Source of the DNA: Paraburkholderia bryophila
GTDB taxonomy: Bacteria; Pseudomonadota; Gammaproteobacteria; Burkholderiales; Burkholderiaceae
Direction: 5' to 3'
Length of the DNA: 64,000 nt
Assembly (NCBI RefSeq): GCF_013409255.1
Contig: NZ_JACCAS010000002.1
Location: forward strand, 558,001-622,000
Both the position numbers and the translations under genes were made by a program. The notes under the pieces are model-generated. The model was not told the origin of the DNA. It did no database searches and saw only the letters and a program-made list of their open reading frames with translations. Position 1 is the first letter of the stretch, and every line of letters starts with the position of its first letter. Below are positions 26,455 through 34,722 of the stretch, piece after piece.

Positions 26455-27794
26455 TTTTGGTCCCGTGTAAGCGGGGTTTGAGGGACGGGCGTTATGGATA
26501 TCGTGTTCATGATCTTTGGCAGCGGATGCGATGCGCGGAATGGATGAGATGCAGGAAACCCTGTTCACGACGGTCAAGCTGGAGGACTTCGTCCCGGCAG
26601 ATCACCCGTTGCGACCGATCCGGGTGCTGGTGAATGATGCGTTGAAACGGCTCAACGGGCTGTTCAGCGTCATCTACGCGGACACTGGCCGTGCCTCGAT
26701 TGCACCTGAGAAGCTGATGCGAGCGCTGCTGTTGCAGGTGTTCTACTCGGTGCGCAGCGAGCGCATGCTGATGGAGCAGATGCGCTACAACCTGCTGTTC
26801 CGCTGGTTCGTCGGGCTGGCGATTGAGGACGCCGTGTGGGACCACTCGGTGTTCTCGAAGAACCGAGACCGGTTGCTGGAGCATGAAGTCGTGGAAGCGT
26901 TCTTCACCGAAGTCATGAGCCTGGCGGACAAACGGGGCTTGTTGTCGAGGGACCATTTCTCGGTGGACGGCACGCTGATTCAGGCGTGGGCCAGTCACAA
27001 GAGCTTCCGCCGCAAGGACGGCCCGGAGGATGGTCCGCCCGCCGGCGGTGGCCGCAACGCCGATACTGACTGGAGAGGCGAGCGACGTAGCAATGCCACG
27101 CACGAGTCGACTACTGATCCGGAGGCGCGATTGTTCAAGAAGAGCCACAAAAGCCCGGCCATCCTGTGCTACCACGGGCACATCCTGATGGAGAATCGCT
27201 CAGGGCTGGTGGTCGGTGCCGTGGTTAGTCACGCGGATGGTTTCGCCGAGCGGGCCAGCGCGTTGCGATTGCTCGATTGCGTGCCAGGCGCTCATGCGAA
27301 GACAGTCGGTGCCGACAAGGCGTATGACACCCGTGACTTCGTGAACGATTGCCGCGCTCGCAACGTGACACCGCATGTCGCGCGCAACGATGAGCGTTCG
27401 GGCGGCAGCGCAATCGACGGGCGCACTTCGCGGCATGCGGGCTACCGGACCAGTCAGATCATCCGCAAGCGTATCGAGGAGCACTTCGGCTGGGGTAAAA
27501 CCGTCGGTCGGATCCGGCAGACGGTCTATCGCGGCATCCGGCGAGTCGACCAGCACTTCAAGCTGACGATGGTTGCGAGCAATCTGACCCGCATGGCGCG
27601 AATGCCAGGTGTGGTGCCGCAAGGAGCGACGCGATGAGCCGCCACGGCATGGCGAATGCACGGCGCGCCGCCTGCGCGCACGCGCATTGCCTACAAAAAC
27701 CACCGTGCGAACCCGCAATTCAGCAGCACATCGCATTTGGAAGCCTCGTGAACACTGCTCCCGTCTTCATGACGGGGCGCTTTTCAACAGCCTG
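26443..27794 (+). mobile_element. IS5-family insertion sequence, copy 2 (1352 bp)
   Basis: Same length, orientation, ends and transposase as the element at 4760-6111; no base difference was noticed on reading. It is flanked by CTAG at 26439-26442 and 27795-27798 and interrupts the MFS gene, again at a CCT-AGA codon pair. The lack of divergence between copies points to recent transposition. Confidence 0.95.
26531..27637 (+). CDS. IS5-family DDE transposase (copy 2)
   Basis: 368-residue transposase identical in sequence to copy 1, with the same DDE residues (FSVDGTLIQAW, GADKAYDTRDF, RIEEHFGWGKT). ATG 26531 is used as start; TTG 26516 is the alternative. The gene is intact. Confidence 0.93.
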   Translation: MRGMDEMQETLFTTVKLEDFVPADHPLRPIRVLVNDALKRLNGLFSVIYADTGRASIAPEKLMRALLLQVFYSVRSERMLMEQMRYNLLFRWFVGLAIEDAVWDHSVFSKNRDRLLEHEVVEAFFTEVMSLADKRGLLSRDHFSVDGTLIQAWASHKSFRRKDGPEDGPPAGGGRNADTDWRGERRSNATHESTTDPEARLFKKSHKSPAILCYHGHILMENRSGLVVGAVVSHADGFAERASALRLLDCVPGAHAKTVGADKAYDTRDFVNDCRARNVTPHVARNDERSGGSAIDGRTSRHAGYRTSQIIRKRIEEHFGWGKTVGRIRQTVYRGIRRVDQHFKLTMVASNLTRMARMPGVVPQGATR

Positions 27795-27798
27795 CTAG
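27783..27798. repeat. Right inverted repeat and CTAG duplication of IS copy 2
   Basis: TTCAACAGCCTG (27783-27794) and CTAG (27795-27798). MFS coding resumes at 27799. Confidence 0.9.
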
Positions 27799-28420
27799 AG
27801 CGGCCGCGCCTGCCAGCGGCTTCATGTGGCCGAATGCCGCCGTGATGAAACTGGCGCTGCTCGCGTTCCTCTGCATGCTGGTGGAAGGCGCGGTGGCCGA
27901 CTGGAGCGCCGTGTATTTGCGTTCGACGTTGAACCAGCAAGCCAGCGTCGCCGCGATCGGCTATTCCGCGTTTGCGTTTTCGATGGCGGCCTGCCGGATT
28001 GTCGGCGACGTGTCGGTGCGCCGCTTCGGTTCGAGCAAGGTGGTCGCGTTGGGCGGTTTGATCGCCGTGGCCGGACTCGCGCTGGTGCTGAGCTGGCCGA
28101 CCGTGCTCACCGCCTGCGTCGGTTTCGCGATGGTCGGCATCGGCCTCGCGAACATCGTGCCGGTGATTTTCAGCGCGGCGGGCCGCTCGACCGTCACGCC
28201 GGCGATCGGCGTGTCGATGGCGGCCACAGCCGGCTATGCGGGCTTCCTGGTCGGGCCGCCGTTGATTGGTCTGGGCGCGGGCCTGCTCGGTTTGCGCGTC
28301 GCGCTGTGCGTGCTGGTGATGGCCGCGTTGACCGTCTGCCTGCTGGGCGGCAAGGCCGTGCGCAGCACACGGCTCGCATAGAACACCGCAAACACCGCCT
28401 GAGACTCGCCTCGAATTTGA

Positions 28421-29179
28421 CTAGAACACGCCCGGAATCACGCGGAAACGCACCCGGGTTTTGTAGCTGCGATAGCCGTCATCCGCGGACAGCAGTTGTT
28501 CTTCGCGAACAATCCGCACCACCTGCAACGCGAACTGGCAGCTATAGACCAGCAGATTCTGCAGCCCGAAGTTCACCAGCAGAAAACCCATGTCGGTGAT
28601 GAAGTAGCCGAGATACATCGGATGGCGCACGAAGCGATACGCGCCGCGCGAGACGACGCCGCGATTGGCCGGCAAAATACCGAACGAGCGGCGCAGCGAC
28701 GCTTTGGCGAACAGTTGCCAGAAAATCCCCAGCAGTTGCAGCGTCGCGCCGACGCTTTCCGACACGAGATGCGAACCGGGGCTCAGACGCACAGCCAGAA
28801 AGTAGTAGGTGCCGCCCATCGAGCAGATAAACGCGAGCGGCCGCCAGTCGCGCTTGACCGGGATCCGCGAGAACAGCGACAGGCCGATCGTCACGAAAGC
28901 CGACACGACCAGCAGCAGCAACGTGATCCGCTGCGGCGCCGCGAGCCATTGCCGGACCGCCGCATAGGCGAACAGGCTCAGCATCGACGCGGCGCCGACC
29001 CGCGTGGCGATCTCGACGAAGGCGTGCCGCAGGTTGGGCGAGCTTTGTTCTTCGGCCGCAAGACAAACAGATGCAGAAGCGGCCGGGGCATTAGCCGCAG
29101 GCGCCTTCTCTTCCACCCTCGGCCCATGCCTGGAATGAGCCTCGGAAGGCAGATCTCGCAACGGTGTCGGCGATGTCAT
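28421..29179 (-). CDS. Isoprenylcysteine carboxyl methyltransferase (ICMT)/phospholipid methyltransferase-like membrane protein
   Basis: 252-residue integral membrane protein with an N-terminal cytoplasmic extension rich in Ala/Pro/Glu and about five hydrophobic segments. The C-terminal part carries the ICMT/PEMT signature: GAYRFVRHPMYLGYFITDMG, then RIVREEQLLSADDGYRSYK, the SAM-binding and catalytic region of this superfamily. The bacterial substrate (lipid, peptide or small molecule) is unknown. It starts 7 bp after the tadG stop, so it belongs to the Tad operon. Its 3' end converges with the MFS pseudogene, with 39 bp between. Confidence 0.85.
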   Translation of the reverse strand: MTSPTPLRDLPSEAHSRHGPRVEEKAPAANAPAASASVCLAAEEQSSPNLRHAFVEIATRVGAASMLSLFAYAAVRQWLAAPQRITLLLLVVSAFVTIGLSLFSRIPVKRDWRPLAFICSMGGTYYFLAVRLSPGSHLVSESVGATLQLLGIFWQLFAKASLRRSFGILPANRGVVSRGAYRFVRHPMYLGYFITDMGFLLVNFGLQNLLVYSCQFALQVVRIVREEQLLSADDGYRSYKTRVRFRVIPGVF

Positions 29180-29186
29180 AGCGCGC

Positions 29187-30527
29187 TCACTTGGAAATAC
29201 GAAGGATTTGCGAAGCCAGTTGCGTGAAGCACGGCTTCAGATCGTTCGGGGTCGCCGCGTAACAATACACGCCGACCGGTTGGGCCGGGTTATAGCAGCG
29301 AGCCAGCGAATCCGGCGTGTTGGCCATGCACTTGAGCACGTCCGAGCCCAGTTCGTTGTCCGGGCCTTCCTGCTGAACCAGTTCCGGCCCATAACCCAGC
29401 GTGAACACGTAAGTGCCCTCGATGCGCGCCTGCGCCGCCATGGCTTCAAGCAGATTGCGCGACGCCCGGTTGACGTTCACATACGTGATATTGCCATTCG
29501 GCACCGCGCGCGGCGTGGTGACAGGCCAGATCGGGAAGATCTGTTCGTTGACGTTGTGCGCGTTGTACCACTTCGGCATCGCCGTCACGAGTCGGGTCGC
29601 GTTGCTCTGATAACACGGCGAGCTCAAGGCCTGGCTCAGCGCGTTCATGTTGTAGAGCCCGGTCATCGTGCCTGCCGTGTCGGGACTCGCGAGCGTGGCC
29701 GGCGTGTTGTTGCACCTGCTCTGATTGGTCGTGAAATACGACGCGAAACTGTTCGGCGCACCGTCCGAGAAGAACACGATCACCCGCAAACTGGACGGTT
29801 GCGTGATCACCGTATTCAACTGGTTGCGCGCGTTCCAGACCGCTTCGGCCGAATTGGTGCTGCCGCCGAAGGTGTAGCTGTTGATGTCGGTCGTCATCAA
29901 CGTGCGGTTGAAACCGCGCGTGTTGCCGTTGAACGGCACGTCCACCACCGTGCCATACGCAAAGTGCATCAACGCCACGCGGTCGTTCGTCACGTCGAAA
30001 TTATTCAGGAAGGCGATTGCGTTCGCGCGCACCGCGGCCGGCACGCCGGACACGTTCAGCGAACCGGTCGTATCGATCACGAACGCCATGTCCAGGGTCT
30101 TGCGGATCGCCTGCGACGAGGCACTCACGTTCAGGATTCTGAAGCCGAGAGTCTGCATGAAGGTGACCGGCACGCTCGCCTGCGCGGTCATGCCGATCGT
30201 CACGGTGCCCGCGTTGAACACGATCGACGGCGTACCCGCCGTCACCGTCGAGCCGAGAAAGCCCACCGGATAGTTCGCCGCGAAAAATGCCGTGGCCGCC
30301 TGCTGCGCGTTGGCGGTCTGCTGGGTCTGATTGTTGCCGCGCGTGACGGCTTCGCCCGCGGCGATCACGGCGCCGTCGGTGGCTGCGTCGAGGCGTGCCT
30401 TGATCATGTAACCGAGCCCGGAATCCACCGCGAGCCCGACGATGCCGATCAGCGCGATCAGCGACACCGCAACGATGACGCTGATCGATCCTCTCTGCCG
30501 TGCTGTGTATGCCGCTATTTTCTTCAT
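29187..30527 (-). CDS. tadG: TadG-like pilus assembly protein with von Willebrand factor A domain
   Basis: 446-residue protein starting at ATG 30527 (MKKIAAYTARQRG) behind GGGGG five bases upstream. One N-terminal TM with the TadG/TadE-type motif RGSISVIVAVSLIALIGI is followed by LDAATDGAVIAAGEA. A vWA domain covers about residues 145-440: AFVIDTTGSLN gives a MIDAS-like D-T-T-G-S instead of the canonical DxSxS, and RVIVFFSDGAPN is the later MIDAS strand. TadG proteins are needed for Flp pilus biogenesis at the envelope. Last tad gene, followed 7 bp later by the methyltransferase. Confidence 0.9.
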   Translation of the reverse strand: MKKIAAYTARQRGSISVIVAVSLIALIGIVGLAVDSGLGYMIKARLDAATDGAVIAAGEAVTRGNNQTQQTANAQQAATAFFAANYPVGFLGSTVTAGTPSIVFNAGTVTIGMTAQASVPVTFMQTLGFRILNVSASSQAIRKTLDMAFVIDTTGSLNVSGVPAAVRANAIAFLNNFDVTNDRVALMHFAYGTVVDVPFNGNTRGFNRTLMTTDINSYTFGGSTNSAEAVWNARNQLNTVITQPSSLRVIVFFSDGAPNSFASYFTTNQSRCNNTPATLASPDTAGTMTGLYNMNALSQALSSPCYQSNATRLVTAMPKWYNAHNVNEQIFPIWPVTTPRAVPNGNITYVNVNRASRNLLEAMAAQARIEGTYVFTLGYGPELVQQEGPDNELGSDVLKCMANTPDSLARCYNPAQPVGVYCYAATPNDLKPCFTQLASQILRISK

Positions 30528-30583
30528 CACATCCCCCGACCCGCGTTTTTTTATTCGACTGTGTTTTATGTGTTTTGTCTGAA

Positions 30584-31234
30584 TCAGAACACCGTCATCG
30601 CATACAGATTCGGCGACAGCGCCGGTGTCCGGATTCCGCCCCCCAGGTTGAGCGAACCGAGCAGCGGCGTTTGCTGATAGAACGCCTCGACCACGTAAGC
30701 GATCTGCCCGGTGGAGAGCTGGCCTTGCAGCAGATTCACCGCCGGTGAACTGGAACCCGCCGCCGGAATGTTGCTGCAACTGCCGGTGCCGTCCGTCGCC
30801 CAACTGGTGCCCGCGCTGCCGCAACTCCAGGTATGGCTCGCCGGATAGTAGTTGCCGCCGTTCCAGCGGTATTGCGCGACCACGATCCCGGTGCAGTTGT
30901 TGCCGCTGCTGTCGCAGTTGTTGTTGCCCATGATCTCGGTGATGTAGATCATGCCGTGCGCGGTCATGTTGAGCGGCGGCGTGGTCGCGGTGAGAGACGT
31001 CATGATGGACTGCATCGGATACGTGAGCGACGCGCGCGAGGACAGGTTCGCGCCTTCGCGGCTCACGTTGATCAGAATCATCTGCGCCTGGATGTTGCGC
31101 GCGATGTCGTAGACCGGCAGCGCGAGCGCCACGAGGATCGGCAGCAACAGCGCCATTTCCACGCTGACGATGCCGCGCGCGACGCGCCGGCCGTTTCGCC
31201 GGCTACGTGTGCCTGCATTTATGCGTGTGGGCAT
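30584..31234 (-). CDS. tadE: TadE-like pseudopilin
   Basis: 216-residue protein with a basic N-terminus and the pseudopilin helix RGIVSVEMALLLPILVALAL, where G-x4-E fits TadV prepilin peptidase cleavage. The periplasmic part is Gly/Ser/Asn-rich with four Cys in NNNCDSSGNNC, HTWSCGSAG and GSCSN, possibly two disulfides. The ATG is one base after the upstream stop (TGA-T-ATG), so translation is coupled. TadE/TadF pseudopilins are minor components required for Flp pilus assembly. Confidence 0.88.
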   Translation of the reverse strand: MPTRINAGTRSRRNGRRVARGIVSVEMALLLPILVALALPVYDIARNIQAQMILINVSREGANLSSRASLTYPMQSIMTSLTATTPPLNMTAHGMIYITEIMGNNNCDSSGNNCTGIVVAQYRWNGGNYYPASHTWSCGSAGTSWATDGTGSCSNIPAAGSSSPAVNLLQGQLSTGQIAYVVEAFYQQTPLLGSLNLGGGIRTPALSPNLYAMTVF

Positions 31235-31235
31235 A

Positions 31236-31784
31236 TCAGAAGCCCTCGTTGCGCATCGTCGCCGCGACGCTGAAGCTGAACTTGCCGTTAGCGAAAAACG
31301 GTTTGACCAGCGGCGTCAACATCGGCCAGATGCAGTTGATCTGCAGCACCACGATGTCGCCGGGATTGCCGAACATGCCGGTGCTGTAACTCGCCTGAGT
31401 GCTGTAGGTTTGGCTCGTGCCGCCGTTGATGGTGACCACGTAGCTCGGCGAGACGTAGTTGTAGAGGCCCATCGAGCTGACCTTGATCTCCTGCAACACC
31501 GCCTCGTAGCGCTGCTGGCTGGTCGTGTTCGGATCGAGATTGCTTTGCCCCGTCACGGCGTAGCGCGCGCCTTCCCGCACCGCGTATTGCATGGTGAGAT
31601 TCACCCACAATGCCACGCCCAGATCCATGGCGATGCACAGCAGCAGGAACAGCACCGGCGCGACCAGCGCGAATTCGAGCGTGGCGATGCCGCCCTGCTT
31701 GCGTCGATTGCGCGTGCGGCCGGTAGCGGGCGTGTCGGCGGCCCTGCCGGCTTCATGAGCGGCCTTGCGGCGAACGGCTTTCAT
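31236..31784 (-). CDS. tadF: TadE/TadF-like pseudopilin
   Basis: 182-residue protein starting at ATG 31784 behind AGGAGC. A basic N-terminal leader leads into QGGIATLEFALVAPVLFLLL, again a G-x4-E pseudopilin motif with a hydrophobic helix, then VNLTMQYAVREGARYAVTG, typical of TadE family proteins. The start overlaps the stop of the fatty acid hydroxylase gene (ATGA). Which of the two TadE-like genes deserves the name tadF is not certain. Confidence 0.87.
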   Translation of the reverse strand: MKAVRRKAAHEAGRAADTPATGRTRNRRKQGGIATLEFALVAPVLFLLLCIAMDLGVALWVNLTMQYAVREGARYAVTGQSNLDPNTTSQQRYEAVLQEIKVSSMGLYNYVSPSYVVTINGGTSQTYSTQASYSTGMFGNPGDIVVLQINCIWPMLTPLVKPFFANGKFSFSVAATMRNEGF

Positions 31785-32644
31785 TTCGGCTCCTGATCGA
31801 TCGCCATCGGCTTGCCGGCGAGTCCCGTGCCGCGCCCGGCCGGCAGCCGCAGCGGCCAGCTCAACGCACCCAGCAGCGAGCGCGGTTGTGCGCCGTCGTC
31901 GAGACCGGTGGCCGGCCACTCGTGCTTCGCCGGCACCCAGCGCGTGCCGAACAGGTGATCCCACAGCGGCAGCAATTGCGTGAAGTTATGGTCGAAATGC
32001 TCGGCGCGGTTCGAGTGATGCAGGCGGTGATATTGCGGGTTGTTGATCCACGTGCCGTAGCGGCCGAGATCGACGCGCAGATTCAGATGCGCGAAATAAT
32101 TGCCGACCATGAATACCAGCGCGGTCGCGCCGACAATCGCCGGGGACACCTTGAACATCACGCCGACCAGCGGATAGAGCAGGCACCCTTTGATCAGCAT
32201 TTCGAACCAGTGGTGCCGGAACGTCACCGTCACGTTGAACTCCACCGCGCTGTGGTGCAGCGAATGCAGCTTCCACAGCAGTGGCCACGCATGCTGCAGG
32301 CGATGAAACGCATATTCGAGGAAGTCGATGGTCAGCAGCACGATCACGAACGACGCCAGCGCGCCCCACCCGTGCGACACCAGCACGACCATGCCGCCGC
32401 CGAGCGCATTGACGATCGCGACGCTGGCAGCCGCCGTAAGCGGCCTCACCGCCTCGGCCAGCACCAGGTACAGCCCCGCATACGCCATGTTGAAACGCTG
32501 CCCCGCGCGCGATTGCAGCAGGTCGGCCGGCCAGCGCCGCTCCAGCACCGCGCCCACGGCCATGATCGCCAGCACGAGCAGATAGCCGCGCAGCCACAGG
32601 CCGGCGTGGTGCAGCAGATCGGCAAACGCGCTCGAGGCAAGCAT
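31781..32644 (-). CDS. Sterol desaturase/fatty acid hydroxylase superfamily membrane enzyme
   Basis: 287-residue integral membrane diiron enzyme, start taken at ATG 32644 behind GGGGAA (TTG 32674 and ATG 32671 are possible). The three histidine clusters are present: HRLQH, HSLHH with a later FRHHWFE, and YHRLHHSNRAEHFDHN. Members hydroxylate or desaturate fatty acyl chains, sterols or alkyl-glycerols using O2. It sits between tadC and the TadE-like genes; its stop overlaps the next start by 4 bp, so it is a true member of the operon. A link between lipid modification and the pilus is inference. Confidence 0.9.
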   Translation of the reverse strand: MLASSAFADLLHHAGLWLRGYLLVLAIMAVGAVLERRWPADLLQSRAGQRFNMAYAGLYLVLAEAVRPLTAAASVAIVNALGGGMVVLVSHGWGALASFVIVLLTIDFLEYAFHRLQHAWPLLWKLHSLHHSAVEFNVTVTFRHHWFEMLIKGCLLYPLVGVMFKVSPAIVGATALVFMVGNYFAHLNLRVDLGRYGTWINNPQYHRLHHSNRAEHFDHNFTQLLPLWDHLFGTRWVPAKHEWPATGLDDGAQPRSLLGALSWPLRLPAGRGTGLAGKPMAIDQEPK

Positions 32645-32689
32645 GGTATTCCCCGGTAAGTACTTGTGCATCAACGGCGCACCCGACGC

Positions 32690-33664
32690 TCAGCCGCCCG
32701 CCATGCTGTTCATGATCGGGAACAACTGGCGGACCAGTCGGATCGCCGACGGACCGACCAGCACGGCCATCAGCGTCGGAAAAATAAAAAACATCAGAGG
32801 AAACAGCAGCTTTAGTGCGATCTTGGCAGCCTGCTCTTCGGCACGCAAGCGCCGTTTGGTGCGCAGGTTGTCGGTATAAACACGGAGCGAATCGCCCACG
32901 CTGGTGCCGAAGCGCTCCGCCTGGATCAGCATGGCGGCGAGCGTGTCGATATCCTCGACGCCCGTGCGCAACGACAGGTTGCGCAGCGCCTTGTCGCGCC
33001 CCGAACCGGCGCGCAATTCGAGCAGCACCATTTCGAACTCGTCCTTCAGCGCGAGGCTTCTCACGCCGATTTCCTGGGTGACCCGCATCATCGCCGCGTC
33101 GAGGCCGAGGCCCGCTTCCACACAGACGGTCATCAGGTCGAGCGCGTCAGGTAAGTCCTCGAACAGCGTGCGCTGACGGCGCCCGATCATCCGGTTCAGC
33201 AACAGGTTCGGCAGATAGAAGCCGAGCGCCGACGCCACCAGCACCGCCATCAGCAACAGCATGCGCTGGTCGGCTTCGAATACATTACCGAGAGAAAGTA
33301 ATGCGATCGCGGGCAGCACGAGTGCCAATACCGTCTTGGCCGCGAAGTAGATCGCCGGCGCGGAAGGGTTGCGAATGCCCGCATTCGCGAAGCGCAGACG
33401 CAATGCCGACTTGTCCCAATCGTCTTTCGGCAGCGACAGCCGGGCGACGCGTTCCGAGACCTTCGTGACGGTTTCGACCCAGTTCTTTGGCGTACCGGAA
33501 CCGGCCTCGCCGTCGAGGTCGATACCGCCCGTCGAGCCCAACTGCCCGAGCCCTTCGATGCGGCGTTGCACCGGATCGGGCCGCAGCAGCGTCATCGCCT
33601 TCAGCGCCGCGCCGAACACGATCAGGAACATCACCCCGAGCAAAACGATCTGTTCTGTTTTCAT
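32690..33664 (-). CDS. tadC: Tad pilus inner-membrane platform protein TadC
   Basis: 324-residue GspF-like protein from ATG 33664 (MKTEQIVLLGVMF); the open frame continues upstream antisense to nothing useful and is ignored. The T2SS_F domain holds FEDLPDALDLMTVCVEAGLG followed by LDAAMMRV and RTGVEDIDTLAAMLIQAERFG plus TSVGDSLRVY, the duplicated signature of this family. It has TM segments at the N-terminus, around residue 110-150 and at the C-terminus. It forms the membrane platform on which CpaF drives pilin polymerisation. It lies 44 bp after tadB. Confidence 0.93.
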   Translation of the reverse strand: MKTEQIVLLGVMFLIVFGAALKAMTLLRPDPVQRRIEGLGQLGSTGGIDLDGEAGSGTPKNWVETVTKVSERVARLSLPKDDWDKSALRLRFANAGIRNPSAPAIYFAAKTVLALVLPAIALLSLGNVFEADQRMLLLMAVLVASALGFYLPNLLLNRMIGRRQRTLFEDLPDALDLMTVCVEAGLGLDAAMMRVTQEIGVRSLALKDEFEMVLLELRAGSGRDKALRNLSLRTGVEDIDTLAAMLIQAERFGTSVGDSLRVYTDNLRTKRRLRAEEQAAKIALKLLFPLMFFIFPTLMAVLVGPSAIRLVRQLFPIMNSMAGG

Positions 33665-33708
33665 GGTCTGCGGGCCGGGCCCGCGCTCCTCGTGATGAAA
33701 GCCGTGGT

Positions 33709-34686
33709 CTAGATGTGAATCCGGACGATCTTGCGCATCCAGAGAATGCCGAACAGCATCATCGCCAGCGACACGCCGGCGATCTGCATGCCGGCCGGGT
33801 CTTTCCAGAACACGGTGATGTAGCCCGGATTGAGCACCGACAGGAGCCCGATGATGACGAACGGCAGCGCGCCGAGTATCCAGGCCGACAGGCGCCCTTC
33901 CGCCGACAGCACCCTGACTTTGCCGAGCAGCTTCATCCGTTCGCGAATGATCCCGCTGATACAGCCGAGAATCTCCGCCAGGTTGCCGCCCGCTTCGCGC
34001 TGGATCAGCACGGCGATCACGAAGTAGCGCAAATCCTCGACCGGCACGCGGCCCACCATATTCAGCAGTGCGTCGTTCAGCGACACGCCGTAGTTGATCT
34101 CGTCGAACACCAGCGCGAACTCGCCGCCAAGCGGGTCGGGCAGTTCGTCGCCGACCATCCCGAGCGCGGCCGGAAACGAATGCCCGGCGCGCAGCGCGCG
34201 GGAAATCAGATCCGCGGCATCGGGCAACTGGCGTTCGAGTTGCAGCACCCGTTTGGCGCGCTTGCGGCGCAGAATCAGCGCGGGCAGCAGGCTCATCACC
34301 AGCGCCGCGCCAACAATCACGAGCGCGGGCAAACCGGTCAGCCACGCGATGAAAACACCGACGAACGCGCACAGCAGCGTATAGACGACAAAACGCGCCA
34401 CCGACCACTTCAACCCCGACTGCTGCAATTGCCGATCGAGCACACGAACGCGCGGAATGCGTAGCAACAGCCGCGTGACGAACGGCGACTCGCTCAGCAG
34501 ACGCTGCTTGAGAATCGACATCGATTCGTTGCTGACGTTGCCCGCCGCCGAGAGCGCGCGCAGCCGCTCGTCCATGCGTTTGACGGCCGGCCCGTGATGG
34601 CTGCTCCAGAACAGATAGACACCCTCGATCAGTAGCACGACCGCGAGAAACGCGAGTACCGCGAAGGCGATAAACGATGTGTTCAT
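33709..34686 (-). CDS. tadB: Tad pilus inner-membrane platform protein TadB
   Basis: 325-residue GspF-like protein, ATG 34686 with GGGGG eight bases upstream. One N-terminal TM (FIAFAVLAFLAVVLLIEGVY), a central TM pair near residues 100-135, then the T2SS_F domain with QLPDAADLISRALRAGHSFP and RVPVEDLRYFVIAVLIQREAGG, and a C-terminal TM. It pairs with TadC as the assembly platform. The gene starts 36 bp after cpaF. Confidence 0.93.
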   Translation of the reverse strand: MNTSFIAFAVLAFLAVVLLIEGVYLFWSSHHGPAVKRMDERLRALSAAGNVSNESMSILKQRLLSESPFVTRLLLRIPRVRVLDRQLQQSGLKWSVARFVVYTLLCAFVGVFIAWLTGLPALVIVGAALVMSLLPALILRRKRAKRVLQLERQLPDAADLISRALRAGHSFPAALGMVGDELPDPLGGEFALVFDEINYGVSLNDALLNMVGRVPVEDLRYFVIAVLIQREAGGNLAEILGCISGIIRERMKLLGKVRVLSAEGRLSAWILGALPFVIIGLLSVLNPGYITVFWKDPAGMQIAGVSLAMMLFGILWMRKIVRIHI

Positions 34687-34722
34687 GTCACGCTCCCCCA
34701 ACCCGTTTGAACGCTGCGCCGC

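Larger units (their letters stand above)
25871..28381 (+). pseudogene. MFS transporter (YbjJ/fucose permease-like) interrupted by IS copy 2
   Basis: The 5' part (25871-26442, GTG start overlapping the DeoR stop) encodes about six TM segments, from FLANGFGIGAWAVEVPRIK to LFAGAALVALRDVGP. The 3' part (27799-28381) encodes the rest, from FMWPNAAVMKLALLAFLCML to GKAVRSTRLA. Removing the IS plus one CTAG rejoins CCT to AGA in frame and gives a normal 384-residue MFS protein. At present the frame stops nine codons after the junction (SRLLNFGPV). The conserved GALDVSMNGH and HAAWSAGGLLGA stretches are typical of YbjJ-like permeases. The substrate is unknown. Confidence 0.92.

Noticed and set aside
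4756..27798. The two IS copies as ends of a 23-kb composite transposon
   Set aside because: Each copy separates the two halves of a single gene (LysR at copy 1, MFS at copy 2), and each junction is restored by removing one IS and one CTAG. The DNA between the copies is therefore native, and the insertions are independent.
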